From Rhynochetos jubatus (taxonomy: Eukaryota; Chordata; Aves; Eurypygiformes; Rhynochetidae), in assembly GCA_027574665.1 (NCBI GenBank), contig CM050657.1, positions 17,227,700 to 17,291,699 on the forward strand: a DNA stretch of 64,000 nt. Direction: 5' to 3'. The stretch's first letter is position 1. The number at the start of each line of letters is the position of its first letter. Both the position numbers and the translations under genes were made by a program. Under the pieces are notes generated by a model. The model did not search any database. It was not told where the DNA came from and worked only from the letters and a program-made list of their open reading frames with translations. Shown piece by piece: positions 24,001 through 35,800 of this stretch.

Positions 24001-26119
24001 AGAGGTTGGGCAGCTCTGCAGCTATTTTTTCTCTCTTAGGAGAGCTAAGGTGAGGGAGCTGTGTAGAGACAGAGTACTGTGGAGAGATTGGGTACACTAA
24101 ATAGGAGACAGAAGCACCTTTACTTTTCAGTGAATCTTCCTCAGTGTGAAAGTCATCAGCTCTCGGCAGTCAGGAGTAGGGGAGTTAAATCATTGCTGGG
24201 AAGTAAACAAGCCTCTGTGGTGTACGGGGTGTTTGTTCAAATTGCTTTCCTCTTCATCTGAGGCCAGGGATTTGCGTAGATGTCAAGGAATTTGCTGATT
24301 CTCCTGGAGGCTTAGGCAGGGAAAATGAAGTTCTTGTAAGAACAGTTTGGGGAGGACTTGAGAGTCCTAATCCGTACGCTCTAATTCCAGCCCTCTTGCT
24401 GCCAGTTGAAGACGATACTGGTCTCGGTTCCTGTGATTCAAATATTTCAACGACTTAACCTTCTTCTGTTTCCCTTCTTCTGTTTTACATGCTGTCTCTC
24501 CCTTTGCTGCTAGATGGGATCCAGTAAACCAGGTGGCCGAGTGATCTTGGCCACAGAGAATGATTACTGCAAGCTTTGCGATGCCTCATTTAGTTCTCCG
24601 GCTGTGGCACAGGCTCACTACCAAGGGAAAAATCATGCCAAACGGCTGCGTCTCGCAGAAGCACAAAATAACTCGTTCTCGTAGGTATTGTTCAACTTCA
24701 CGCTCAAGCTAAAAGCATGTGGCAATGTCTCTGGCAGTCTTTTTCTCTGAAAACTCTGAATTGCAGCTGTTCATATTTGTTTAATCTTTAGGGATGCATC
24801 AGAACTAGGCAAACGAAGGGCAAGGAAAGAAGGGAATGAATATAAGATGATGCAGAACAGAAGAAATATGTATACAGTTCAAAACAACACAGGTAACTGG
24901 GAGCTCGCATCTGTTCTATAGTTGGAATAATAATGAATAATAAACAGGCTTGTTTATCTTCTGTTTCTGAGGTCTGTTATAGCAAAGGCAGGTTGTGAAA
25001 AGAGCTGGCCCTAGCTCTGCTGATCCTTCATGTCTGCATGTTTTTTCCCAGCTACTAAAATTGCTTTGTTTTGTCAGCCTGCTTGTTAGTACAGTTTCTC
25101 AGTTTGTAACTTAATTTACCATCTGCCCGTCTCTAAGGCTGCTCTAAGTGGTGACAATTTTCCTGCTTTATTTTCTTGGCGAGCGGCCAGGTGCTTTGAC
25201 TCCTACTGTAGCACATCAACCTGTACTTGCACTCCCATGACCAGAATGAGCGAGCAGGTTAGCCTCCCTCTAAGACCATCTGTTCCTAGAGCAGACTCCT
25301 TCCCCAGGTGTTAGATACTAACTTCGCCTCTTCACTGTGATTTAAAGTGTGTTTTATAGTGTCCTGCCCAGCATCCTTTTCTCTTTTTTTTTTTTTCATT
25401 TTGAGCACGTATTAGCTGAAACTCTGATGCCTGGTGAAGTTTGGTTTAATTGTGTCATTCTAACCACTGTCAGGTGGAAAAGTAAAATTATTACAAAATG
25501 TATTTATTAGAGCTTAAAAAGATTTTTAACTGCGGCAACTTATTCTAATCAAAGGACTATTTTAATTCTGGAATTGGAGGGTTAAGGGGAAAAAAAAAGA
25601 CTTGACTCACCACTTAAACGATTAAACTCCTAATTTTCAAAGGCCTATTGATTCTTAGTAAGACTGGGGCACTAAGTCCACCCTGTTGATTTAGAAAATA
25701 CAAGCAAGTACTGCTCCCCTATGTGCTACAGCCCTGTAAATCTGGATCTCCATGGAGAAGTCATGGGAAAATAAGGTTCAGACTCTAATCAGTTAAAGAA
25801 GCTAATCTTGGGCTGCTTTTTCAACATTTGTTGGACTTAGAAGTTGTCACTGAGCTGCCTCAAGCTTTTCTTTCTTATAGATAAAACAGGCTTTTCTGTC
25901 CCCTCAGGTCCCTACTTCAATCCCCGCTCACGCCAGAGGATTCCTCGGGATCTGGCCATGTGCGTCACCCCCAGTGGCCAGTTCTACTGCTCCATGTGCA
26001 ACGCCGGGGCCAGCGAGGAGATGGAGTTCAGACAGCACTTAGAAAGCAAACAGCATAAAAGCAAGGTGTCCGAACAGCGGTATAGGAATGAGATGGAGAA
26101 CCTAGGCTATGTACAATGA
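20802..26119 (+). CDS. ZMAT3: ZMAT3 (WIG1/PAG608), three-finger p53-induced RNA-binding protein; join of five coding exons
   Basis: Joining 20802-21071, 22620-22739, 24514-24680, 24792-24892 and 25908-26119 gives 870 nt, a complete 289-residue protein, the same length as the human protein as I recall it. It has three matrin-type C2H2 fingers with long linkers: C72/C75/H88/H94, C149/C152/H165/H171 and C247/C250/H263/H269. A basic stretch GKRRARK at about 191-197 is a likely nuclear signal. The family binds double-stranded and AU-rich RNA, acts in the nucleus on mRNA stability and splicing, and is induced by p53. The N-terminus MILLQ and the C-terminal finger region are nearly identical to the human protein; residues 21-65 are more diverged. 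The start at 20,802 matches the mammalian start, although its context (CCAATGA) is weak. The protein ends in YVQ, where human ends in YV. Confidence 0.97.
21072..22619 (+). other. ZMAT3 intron 2
   Basis: GT-AG intron between GTAAGG and TCTTTCCAG. The only notable content is a short (TG)7 repeat at 22,261-22,274. If unspliced, the reading frame continues 31 codons past the donor and stops at 21,167, inside finger 1. Confidence 0.9.
22261..22274 (+). repeat. (TG)7 microsatellite
   Basis: Seven uninterrupted TG units lie in ZMAT3 intron 2. Confidence 0.85.
22620..22739 (+). CDS. ZMAT3: ZMAT3 exon 3
   Basis: A 120-nt phase 0-0 exon encodes residues 91-130. It begins with the second half of finger 1 (GKNHSKKLRNYYAAN) and continues with a Pro-rich linker. 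The acceptor is TCTTTCCAG/G and the donor CAG/GTAAGG. Skipping it would keep the frame but remove H94 and break finger 1. Confidence 0.95.
22740..24513 (+). other. ZMAT3 intron 3
   Basis: GT-AG intron that ends in a long pyrimidine tract and GCTGCTAG. No repeat or internal exon is recognised. Confidence 0.9.
24514..24680 (+). CDS. ZMAT3: ZMAT3 exon 4
   Basis: It encodes residues 131-186, starting MGSSKPGGRVILATENDYCK, and contains the whole of finger 2 (C149, C152, H165, H171), almost identical to human. It ends after two bases of the Ser186 codon. The donor GTAGGT is followed at once by a TAG in the reading frame if the intron is not removed. Confidence 0.96.
24681..24791 (+). other. ZMAT3 intron 4, only 111 bp
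   Basis: A very short GT-AG intron between TC/GTAGGT and TTTAG/GGATG. Read through, it gives Ser186 and then an immediate TAG, so retention would yield a two-finger protein without the basic stretch or finger 3. Confidence 0.93.
24792..24892 (+). CDS. ZMAT3: ZMAT3 exon 5
   Basis: It completes Ser186 and encodes residues 187-219 (DASELGKRRARKEGNEYKMM and on to QNNT), then one base of Gly220. This is the basic linker between fingers 2 and 3 with the putative nuclear signal. The donor is CAG/GTAACT. Confidence 0.95.
24893..25907 (+). other. ZMAT3 intron 5
   Basis: About 1 kb, with a T13 run at 25,384-25,396. Two strong acceptors stand in tandem at its end: TTTCTTATAG ending at 25,880 and GTCCCCTCAG ending at 25,907. 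They are 27 bases apart, so both keep the frame. Confidence 0.9.
25384..25396 (+). repeat. T13 homopolymer
   Basis: Uninterrupted run of 13 T in ZMAT3 intron 5. Confidence 0.8.
25908..26119 (+). CDS. ZMAT3: ZMAT3 exon 6 (last coding exon, stop TGA 26,117-26,119)
   Basis: It completes Gly220 and encodes residues 221-289, beginning PYFNPRSRQRIPRDLAMCVT and carrying finger 3 (C247, C250, H263, H269). The extreme C-terminus EQRYRNEMENLGYV is identical to human, followed here by an extra Gln. An upstream acceptor would extend the exon to 25,881 and add DKTGFSVPS. Confidence 0.96.
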
Positions 26120-27872
26120 CGTGCCACCCTTGGTAGTAGTTTGCAAATAGAGCAGCTTGTCTCTCGCCTGCTGTTTGCCACGTGCCCTGCTTTGTGCTCC
26201 ATTTGATAGGAGTATGCTCTCGAGCTATACATGTAACACCTGCAAACTTAACGGTATGGTTAGATTTTTTTTCTATCATAGTTGGCAGGATGATGCTGTG
26301 CAGGACATGAAGTGTTTTTGATGTTTGTTTGCTGATTATCTAAGGCTCTTCATTGTATTGAGTGGCGGGGAGGACTTGGTTTTCTCCCCAGCCTTCTGCA
26401 TGAATATGCAAAGCCCAAGAAGTGCTGGGAACTTCTGTGGTTCTACCACGCGGGTGGACCATGTGCAAAGCCCACTTCCCTCTGCACAGCGCAGAGCAGT
26501 GCTCTAGAATGCCTCCCTAACAGCAGACTGAATCTCTGGGCAGCTTGTAAAGGAGGGTCAGGAATGGGGCCTGTGTGAATTAGGTGATGTACTTGTCCAC
26601 AAATTGCTGCTTGTGGCCCCCATTACAGCCCAGAGTAAGTTCTTTCCACATCGTTGTAGAAAGGCTGTGCATACCTCTTTGGAGGATCGTGCCTCTTACC
26701 ACTTCCTCTGTGATGCAGATTTCATTCTGAACATCTGACATTGGATATCAGCTGATTAGCCCCATTCATAAACACTCTCTTCTACCAGTTTGCAATGAAA
26801 AAAGATTCTCATTATTGTTGGATGGGCACCTTAATGCACCATGTGTGTAGGTCATCTCCCTGAGGAGAGTCTGGGGGGTGTCTCAGTGGCTTAATGAACT
26901 GAATTGGAAAGCAAGCCTGCTCAGATGAAATGTGCTCTGCTCTGATTCTACCTTAGACTGAGTAGGGTTGAGAGTAGGCTGGAAGGAGCAGTCAGCTGTA
27001 ATTTCTTTGCATACTGATGTAGAAGAGAGACAGTGTTCATCTCTGGCCTGTAGCTCTGTTGGTGTGGGAGAGCAGGGCTGCCTGGACCTTGCGGAGCAGA
27101 TACCGGTGTGTCCCACTTCAATGCCATTCCCTGGACAAAGCTCAGTGGGTGTTGTAGAGGACAGGTGAAACCCTCCTTTGGACTACAGCTACCAATATTG
27201 GATGAATTTTTCTCCCCTCTTCCTTTTTCCATCTCAGAATGGGTTTTAATTCCGTTCCATGGTGTGAGTTTCACTGTTTTATGGACCATAAAACATGCAA
27301 AGTTAGGTAGGAAGTAAACGTCATGGGTGATGATTGTTTGAGTCACAGCTTTTTGGCCACGCAGAAGTATTCATGAAACTTGTTAAGCAACTTTGTAAGT
27401 GTAGACAAACCCAGAGGGTGTGTTTCTGTTTTGATTTACCTTAGCAAAAGTAGAAAGAAGATAGAGCAGAAGTAGGGCTGACATTCATTTTTCTGCTCGT
27501 TTGGGTAGATGTGAGGAGCTGTGATTGGAATCCAATTCATAGTGTTTCTACAACACTGACTGCAGTAGCCAGTGTGGCATGTAGCTAACCTCCCTTGGGC
27601 CCGATTCACCGCTGCGCTGCTGCAGCTGTAGGCTGGTATAGCTTCCTTGACTTCAGTGGCAGGTGCAGAGAGGGATAAAGGAAGCATCATGGCTTGCCTC
27701 TCACTCCTCTTTACGCAGTAGGTGGAATTAGGTGCAGCTCTGTTGGTTTCAGTAGCATTTTACCAGGGATAAATTTTACCTAGTGCATAATGTTGAAGGT
27801 AGCTGCCCCACCCCCTTTTTTTGGCATTCTGATCCTGCCTCTTGCATTCCAGAAGAATTTTCTGCTTGCCTT

Positions 27873-27891
27873 AAAAAAAAAAAAAAAAAAA
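27873..27891 (+). repeat. A19 homopolymer
   Basis: Run of 19 A in the presumed 3' UTR. No element body with a matching 3' end is recognised upstream. Oligo-dT priming here could mimic a polyadenylation site in cDNA. Confidence 0.8.
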
Positions 27892-30746
27892 GAGTAAGCT
27901 AACAGAAATTCCAGGTAGCTGTTATTCATATTTCTAGTCCACCTCAGAAAGGTTTGTTGCACTTGGCTGCTCCTCAGAAACCAAGTATTGTTGTGGTTAC
28001 CTACCTGAGCACCAGGTAGCCATGCAACCTTAACACAGCCTTCTTAAATCCAGTCAAGGCGAGCTCTCCCACGGTGGTCAGAGCAACCACCGACATCATT
28101 CCGTGATGGTCCTTGCTCGGCAGATACAGGCAGGCCAACGGACATCCTCTGGAAGGGGATTTCCTCCCCTGCTCTGTGCAAAGCCCACGTAAGTAGGGTT
28201 TGTGCGCTGGAGTGTATTAGAAGGTAGGAGCTGCCCAGGTTGCAAAGCACTGACTGTGCAGTTTTTACAGCCTATAAGTCTGTATCTCCTGCGCTTTCCT
28301 GCCCCTGGCTCACCTGTGTGGCCTTGAAGAACATTCTCCTTGCAAAAAATTTCTCATCAGCCTTTTCCCCTCATCTTTTGCAGTCAAAGAACGGCTCTGG
28401 TTTTCTCTTTGTGTTCTGTCTTTTGTTTCGCTAGGCTGACACCACTGTGCAGGGACAGAGGGAGCTGGATAAGCCTTACCATAGTGTGTTTCACCAGAAT
28501 GATCCCTGCATTATAGTTAAACATCCCTCCTGCTGTAAATTAAAGCGTGGCATTTCCCACAGGCTGCAATTAGTAGCAGAAAAACAACACTTTGTAACAT
28601 AGGAGCTGGATGAGCTGTAGGTACTGTTGTTGTCTAGCTTATCGGTAGGACCAAGAAGGCATATTTTCTGCTTTCATGTGTCCCAGAAATCAACTGTTCA
28701 CCATTTTGCTTTGGCTGCTCTTCCTGTTTTCAGCCCAGCAATCTGCTCCTCATTTGGCATTTCCAGTGACGGCTGGAGGTATTGATACTCGGTTTGCTCC
28801 ACGTGCCGTCACCTCCTGGTAACGCAGCCAGTGCAAACGTGCCGCAGCACGCCAGGGTGCTACTGCGTTAGGAGTGTGTGCGAGGGAGGTGTGGGGAGCG
28901 GTTCCTGCGGGCTGCTCTCTGCACGGGGCTGAGTCTGGTTCTGAGGAATTGCTTGAGTCTGTCCTGAACAGAGAGGCCTGTAGCTGCTTTTTTTGTTCAA
29001 GGGAGTACAAGAAGTGAATGTCGTCATCCTGAGAATCTCAAAGTGGTGGGTTATATAGCAGGGATAAAGCAGATGGGGACTCAAGCAACAAAGTAAGACA
29101 CATTTCCTACATGGGAGGAAAGAGATTTCTTGCTGGGAGAAGCAGCTGAGACTCGCTTTGCCCCAGTGCTCTGTTGTGGCCCTTCCCTACAAGTGACCAA
29201 AGCTTTCCTCCCCATCTTCAGCGTTGCTTAATGGCTTGTGATCTTCCCTCTCCCTCCAGCATAGACAATTGTTGACCACAAAGAGAAGACACAACACCTC
29301 ACTGATATCATTAGGGTTCAGGTCAATCCAAACTCATACTTGTTAGCATGAGAAACTGGGTGGATCTTGATTTTATTCTGTGAAATCTGTTCTCTAAATT
29401 AGTGTTCAACACATATATTTGAAAGCATGTCTTGGCCAAACCCTGTTTGACATAGATGGGCTGGGGAGAATACTGTACAGCTGTAGTTCCACTTTCTAGA
29501 CCCAATTAATCTTTTTCTCATGTTAAACAAGTACCAAACCCAAGAAACAGGACTTCTGTGAAGCTGTCACATTGGCCAGTAGGTTAATGACCTTTGCTGC
29601 TAGAAACAAAATATCAGTGTGTTCATATTTATTTTACTGTGCTGACCACTAACTGATTTGTTAATATTTAAGGCATTATTCTGTAGGTTGTTTTTGTTTA
29701 AATAGAAAACTCTGCATCGCACTTTGCTTTGGGATCAGATCAGGTATTTATTATATTTGTGAAAATGTTTTCCCTCCCACCTATATATTGTTTTCTTTCC
29801 CTTAATGCAAAAAGAAAAAAAAAATCCCCAAACAACAAAACATACCCCAAAACCAAAAAATCCCGAATCCAACTGGTGGATCTTCCTTGTTTCTTTTCAT
29901 GCCAAACAAAATGGTGATTTCCTTGCAACTTGCTCTTAAATGTCCATTTCTAATTTTTTTTTCCTCTTCTTTGGTAACTTGGGATGACAGTTTTGAAGTT
30001 CATGCTACATTTAAGCGTTTCTTTTAAGGCAAGGAAGTAAACTGTGTGGAATCCATGTATTTGTGAGGAGTATGAAAGTGATCCTAGTTTGTTTGTATTA
30101 AGCATTAGCTGTTATTTTGCATTCTGCACTAATGAGTAAATGTGTTCTAATCTTGCCTAACATTGGTCTACTCTTGACTTTTTGCTTTCTTCTCGTACAT
30201 CAAAAGGAACCTTGAAAACTTCTCTGGAGTTGCTTAGGATGGTCATCAGTGTAACAAAATACAGATTTTATTCTGTAAAGCTTCTTGTCTTTTTCCTTTT
30301 TCTGGATGCCCATTGTAGGGCATTACAAGGGAAAGCTATTGCCGTAAGCACGGATTCGTATTTTTGCTTACTAATGCATGGTGCCCTTTTCCTACGTTAC
30401 TTAGGTAATACTCTCACTGCACTCAATGGGAACCTTGCCCTTGTCAGAAGTAAATAAAATACCCTAGCTAGATATATAATGTTGGCTAGGGCCAGGCAAC
30501 GTACATGGCTAACATCTATCTTTTACTCCTGTGTTTGGGTTACAACACTCTTAAGGTTTTGCTTTTTGAGGAATGCGTGTCTGGGTTTGTAAGGATTTGG
30601 TCATGCTCCAGCTAAATATTTTGAAGTACGTTGACTTTAGTTGAGTAGGAGCAAGCCTTGAAACCCTTCAGGAATTTCATACTGCTGATGTTCTCTCATA
30701 TATGTGGGTTTTGTTTTGTGTGGGTGTGGTAGTGTTTGGTATTGGT

Positions 30747-30787
30747 TTTTTTTTTTCTTTGGGTGGGTTGTTTGTTTGTTTGTTTTG
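30747..30787 (+). repeat. T-rich tract and (TTTG)n repeat
   Basis: A T-run at about 30,745-30,756 is followed by four to five TTTG units at 30,769-30,787. Confidence 0.75.
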
Positions 30788-31006
30788 ACACTTTACAACC
30801 ATATATACAAGGATGCTCTGGATGAGATGGACATCTGTTGCCGATCATGGGAAAATGAATGCCATGGTTGCCAAAGGGTTAACAGAAAATGGAAAAGTAT
30901 GGACCTGGTTTCTTTGAAGTTAGTGGTTAAGCGCCTGTTGTTTTGAGCTGGGCTGGCTTCTTTGCCATCTGCATAACATTGGAAGTGAAAAGAAAATCCT
31001 CTTTCA

Positions 31007-31012
31007 AATAAA
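31007..31012 (+). terminator. Candidate polyadenylation signal AATAAA
   Basis: Canonical hexamer with TCTC/T-rich sequence about 25-40 bases downstream. A second hexamer follows at 31,119-31,124. One of several possible ends for ZMAT3 mRNA. Confidence 0.35.
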
Positions 31013-31345
31013 AGTCATCAAACAGTAGTTCTCTGAATCTCTCCTTTTAAAAAAAACTGTCACAAGTAAAACTTGTACATTTTTATCTGAAGTATCTGCA
31101 GGACTGTGGATTTTTAAAAATAAAATCAGTTTTTCAGTCTGTGTTTTGCAGGGGAAAGCAACTTGATTTAATTTCCTTCTCCATCTGTCCAGCAACATCA
31201 TTTGTAAGCGCTTTGAAAGTGTTTCATCTAGAGCCTTCTTGTCAGGTTGGGTTTGTACATTTATCCTTATTTCTTTATATTGTACTGACCCCAGTGAGGG
31301 AATAGGTGATAAAAATGGGTTTTTCTTTTTTTTTTTTCAGTATAT

Positions 31346-31351
31346 AATAAA
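31346..31351 (+). terminator. Candidate polyadenylation signal AATAAA
   Basis: Canonical hexamer followed after 30-70 bases by GT-rich sequence (GTTTGGTATTG, CTTGTGATATGG), which fits a downstream element. Chosen as the provisional end of the ZMAT3 3' UTR. Confidence 0.35.
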
Positions 31352-32699
31352 TCATCTTGCTCTTATCATTGCACTGCCTTAGCGTTTGGTATTGCTACTG
31401 CTTGTGATATGGCTGGACTACGCATGACTGAATTGATTTTAGCCTAGCAGTGAGTGTGGCTACATGCATGAGTAATATGATAAAGGAGTATAGGCCAGCG
31501 TGGAATTTGTTGCTCTGGAACGCAGTCAGTGTACTTCCAGCTAATACCAAAAGCCATGGAATTCTCTTTCTGAGCTGTCTTGGCTTCAGGAGGGGTTGGG
31601 AGTGCTTGGCATCTGACAGGATGGGAATCAGAAGGTACGGGAAGGGCTCTCTTTCCAGCTGTGCTTCCACCTTGAGCAGGCAGCACAAGCTCTGGAACAG
31701 CCCCAGGCTAGCCACGGGCTGACTTTCAACTCAAACTGTAAAAAGGCGGGGACAAGCTGCGCCTGATATATTTGCACTTTTTTTGCCAGTGTACTCTTTC
31801 CCTCTTTCATTACTTGAGGGCTCCAGAAGAGCATATGCTTATGCAGCATAAATGACTTTGCAAACAGAAAGGACATCCTGTACCCGAGCCTTGAAGCAGA
31901 GAAGATCTGGGGTTTGCTGGGTGCATGTCAGAGAAGAGGAAAAATATTGTGGTTCCTTGGTGCTGCTGCCATGGTGTTAGTGCTGTGAGCTGTTGACCTC
32001 GAGGGCAGTGTCCTGATGGCACCCCGATTCATTCAGGGTGTATGACCGCCCACGAGGTGCAGCTCTGAGTGTAGAAGCAACTGTGAGCAGGGATGTGTCC
32101 CTGCGCTGCCCTGTCCTCTGTTATTCAAGGCAACGGGCCATTACAGTGAATAGTAACACCGTGGTGGAATTATCCTGATTTACTATTTTGTTGGGCTGGG
32201 AGCAGCCTAAGTGCTTAGGTGACTTCTGTGCTAACAAATGCAGGAGGTTTTATGTGTTCTCATTTGTAGTAAATGGGGTCATAAAGACTTGTAACTGGAA
32301 CTTAATGTTAAATCTGACCCCAGCCCTTCGTTGTCTTATGCCCAAGCAGACGATGTTACTTTCAGCCATCCTAGGAACCACAGAGGAGCAAACCTCAAGA
32401 GAGCAGTGTGTTCCCCTTGTCAGATGTTAAAGCACTGCCTTTGAAATACTTACATGTGGTAATCGTGTTCTATGTGGATTCTCTAGCAACTTGGTACAGC
32501 CAAACCATAGTGACACGCAGAGATACCTGGGCAACCTAATTCGGAGACATGATCATTTGTTAAATTAGGCAGCAAATAAAATAGTGCAAAAATGGATGAA
32601 AATCTGTGACTAATTGTATGATTTGAAAGCATAAATAGCCTTCCTTCCACTTCCCTAATTACCCTGGTGTCTCAGATTCTCATTTAGTTGTCTTGCAAC

Positions 32700-32805
32700 A
32701 TTTTTACAGCTGAGGAAGTGAAGTTTGGAAAAAATAAGTGATTCACCCGAGAAGTCTGAGGCTGAAAAGGGAGGTTGAACCCAAGGCCTTTAAATACCAG
32801 GCTGC
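32700..32805 (-). mobile_element. MIR-like SINE fragment
   Basis: Read on the minus strand, it has GGGTTCAACC (a tRNA-type B box), then GAATCACTT, then CTTCCTCAGCTGTAAAAATG. These follow the order of MIR: GGGTTCAAATCC, AAGTCACTTAACCTC, CTCAGTTTCCTCATCTGTAA. Spacing also agrees. It is old and diverged. Confidence 0.6.
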
Positions 32806-35800
32806 TCACCCTGCTTCCTCTCCATTCAGCCTCTCGGTTCATAGACTGATGAAAATGACTGGGTTTTAAAACCAATTTGCTTAGTCATTTGATTTTTGTT
32901 GTTTATATAACAGCTTTACAGTGCGTTAGGAAATGGACTTTAGCACATGGTTTAAAAATAATGATATTCGGCAGAGTGAGCTGTCGATACTGCTTCTGCC
33001 ATTAAATCCTAGCGGAGAGGTGGAAAAACAACAGCTTTTAGGAGAATTGTAGAGGGTGCATGTTTGCAAAGTGCAGGTTCTGGAGGCTCTTCTGTATTCA
33101 TTTATGTCCACTTCACATAAATTCTCTCTATTCCTACTTCTGGTTCTCCTAAAGCATTTGGATCGCATGCTGCTTGTCTGTTTTGGGATAGTAATGAGCT
33201 GCTGTAGCAGATAATACCTAGAATTCGTTGGTCTGATCCTTCAGGGAATGATATTCTTTCAATTGGCCTTATTCCACTGGGCTTGCTTCACCTCTACCCA
33301 CATGAAACAAGAGCGGATCTATTTGAAGTCGGTGGAATTACACAAGTGTAAAGAGAGATAGGAAGATTATCCACAGTGTATTATCTGAGACTACAGAGTT
33401 TCTTTGGCAGGTGTTTGCTGTATATATAAAGATGTTAAAAAGAGTATTAATCTAAGGCTTGTTTCTCAGTATCGAGGTACTGTGAATGTAAGAACAAGGT
33501 GTAGGGTTGTAGGAAGAAATGAACACAGTGGCACGATAAACTACATCTGCTGCATTCGATGTGTCTGTGGAGTTTTGTGCAGGAGTGCGGTATTTACTTG
33601 AAACCAGCCTATGTACTTAACTAAATGTGATGAGACCGATAGCGTGAAAAGCACTATGTGAGCCTGTGTGTTACCCTGGGTTTTGAAAGACAAAATTATG
33701 AAAAAACACTTGAAGAGTCAAATGGCAAAGTCCCCATGCACCAGAAGAGATGATGGCATATGGGTTAACACCGGATATTTTGGGGAGTTTGTAAAGAATC
33801 TGTCAGACTCAGGGACAAAACCCCCAGCAGCATGATGCCAAAAACCTTTGACTGCAGCTGAGTGGAGAGTTTGGGAGCCAACATCTCACTTCTGACAATG
33901 GCTCATTGTTGCTCTGGGTGAACTTGTATAGGTGGGGATTGTTTCAGCGGAGAGCAGAAGCTCTTGTGCGAGGCAGGGCTGGCTGGAGTCTCGGCAGCCT
34001 CGAGGGATTTGTCCTTCTCCGCTTTGACCTACCATGTGTGCGAGTGTATGTGAAGCAGTCCCTTTAAGGACTCTTCCTCCTTGGTATTATCCACTGTTTA
34101 TAAGAGATCATTTTCCAGTTGCTCCTTACTGCAGCTACCTCTAATGCTGTTCGTGGTATCTCAGCAGCAGCATGCTGGGCTTAATTAGGAAATGGCCAAG
34201 CTACCAAATACGTGGGAGTCTTGGACAAGTAGCTTCTGTTTGCAAATGCTGGTGAGCACCTGCTACTCGGGTAACAGTGATAGAGCATATTTGGATTAGC
34301 AGGTCCAAATTCAGACAGAACAATACAATTAATATCCAGGGTGTTGCATTTATTTATGCCAGGTGGGATTATGGGCTGCTGTGCATTCTGCTGGTCTTGT
34401 CTGGTTGCTGGCACCAAGCTGGGCGCTCGCTTCTCGTGCCTTCTCTTATGACTGGTCTCCATGACGATGTTTTTGGGGGTCTGGTTTTGACTAGTCTGTC
34501 TTTGGTTTACCTTGTCACACAGTCACAGAAATGTAATTAATAGGACAGCTTTTATAATGTTTGTTTAACGACTTCAATTTGAAGTTTGTTTATTTGTGTG
34601 AAGCACAGATTTTTATTATGCAAACCCCAAGAAATTTCTAATGAATGCTTTTGCAAAGTGGTAACAGAAGAATATAAATAACAACAAGAGGGATGTTTCA
34701 AGGTGGCAGTGACCCCAGGCTCACAAAACTGAGGAAGTAGAAATGGATAGTACCAGTCTGTCTTTTGCCGATCCCGCAGTCCCAAGACACATGCTGGATA
34801 TTCAGCTGCCATGTTTGCAATTATACCCTTGAAATAATACCTGATGAAAGGAAAGCTATACTGCTGACTGTTTGTATTAGCCTTCCCTTGAGGCTGATCT
34901 ACTGCAGTCCTGGACAACAGGAGGGATGCAGAAGGACTGGGGATCGTTATGCACAGCTGAACACACTGTGCCTTCCCCTGCAGTCTCTTCCCATAAAGTC
35001 AAAATGCAGCGGGGCTGGGTTAAGCCCTTGCCCTTAGGGTGGGCTGTATGTTAGCCCGATATCAATGCATAAAACATGACAACAATTGTTAAAACAAAAG
35101 GAGTAGCCACGTACCTGAAGCTTTGAAGGAAGCATTGGAGGTTGCAGGTGAACAGAGTATGAGGAGAGGCACTGGAAGTCCAGGCTGGACGTGGATGGGT
35201 GGAGTGATAGCTCTCCTCTTAACAGGTTTCTCCATAGAGAGATGGTTACATCAGCCTGGAGTCCTTTGGTACAATGCCTAGTGTCTCATACGTGGGACAG
35301 ATTTCCGAAGACACGTTGTTAATCTAGATTAGCATTGATCTTCACACAGCTTCTCACAGCTGCTAAGAAACGCCAGGATGGATCAGACCACAGCTATATG
35401 TATATACATGCTGGGTATATATTAGGACATAATAAGCTTCCAAGGGAGTTCTTCTTAATTTGGGTACAGACTATGTATGCTAATTATATGGCAACAGTGT
35501 TGACAATTAGCATGCATGCCTTTAACGTGTTTCTGATTGTGGTAACAAAGCCAGCATTGCCTTTTCCTCTTGCTAACTTCAAAGGCATTGTCTTGATTTA
35601 AGAAATGATGTCCTAAAGCTGTTACGAGAAAGTGAAGCTTTATTACTGCGACTGTCGGGCTGCCCACTTAACAAACTGCGTGGTAAATGGATGGGCAGCC
35701 AAGCTCTCTGAAATCGTTCATGAGAGCTGTGAGGTTACAGAATGCCAGCCAGTGTTTATTGTCATTGGCATACAACGTAATATTTCCACGGTGAATACAG

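Larger units (their letters stand above)
26120..31370 (+). other. ZMAT3: Probable ZMAT3 3' UTR
   Basis: No open frame of note follows the stop codon. The mammalian ZMAT3 mRNA has a 3' UTR of several kilobases, as I recall, so a similar extent is likely here. The right end is set by the AATAAA at 31,346 followed by TG-rich sequence, but earlier signals at 30,453, 31,007 and 31,119 could end shorter forms, and one at 32,575 a longer one. Scattered ATTTA pentamers occur (for example near 29,626). The extent is an inference. Confidence 0.5.
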
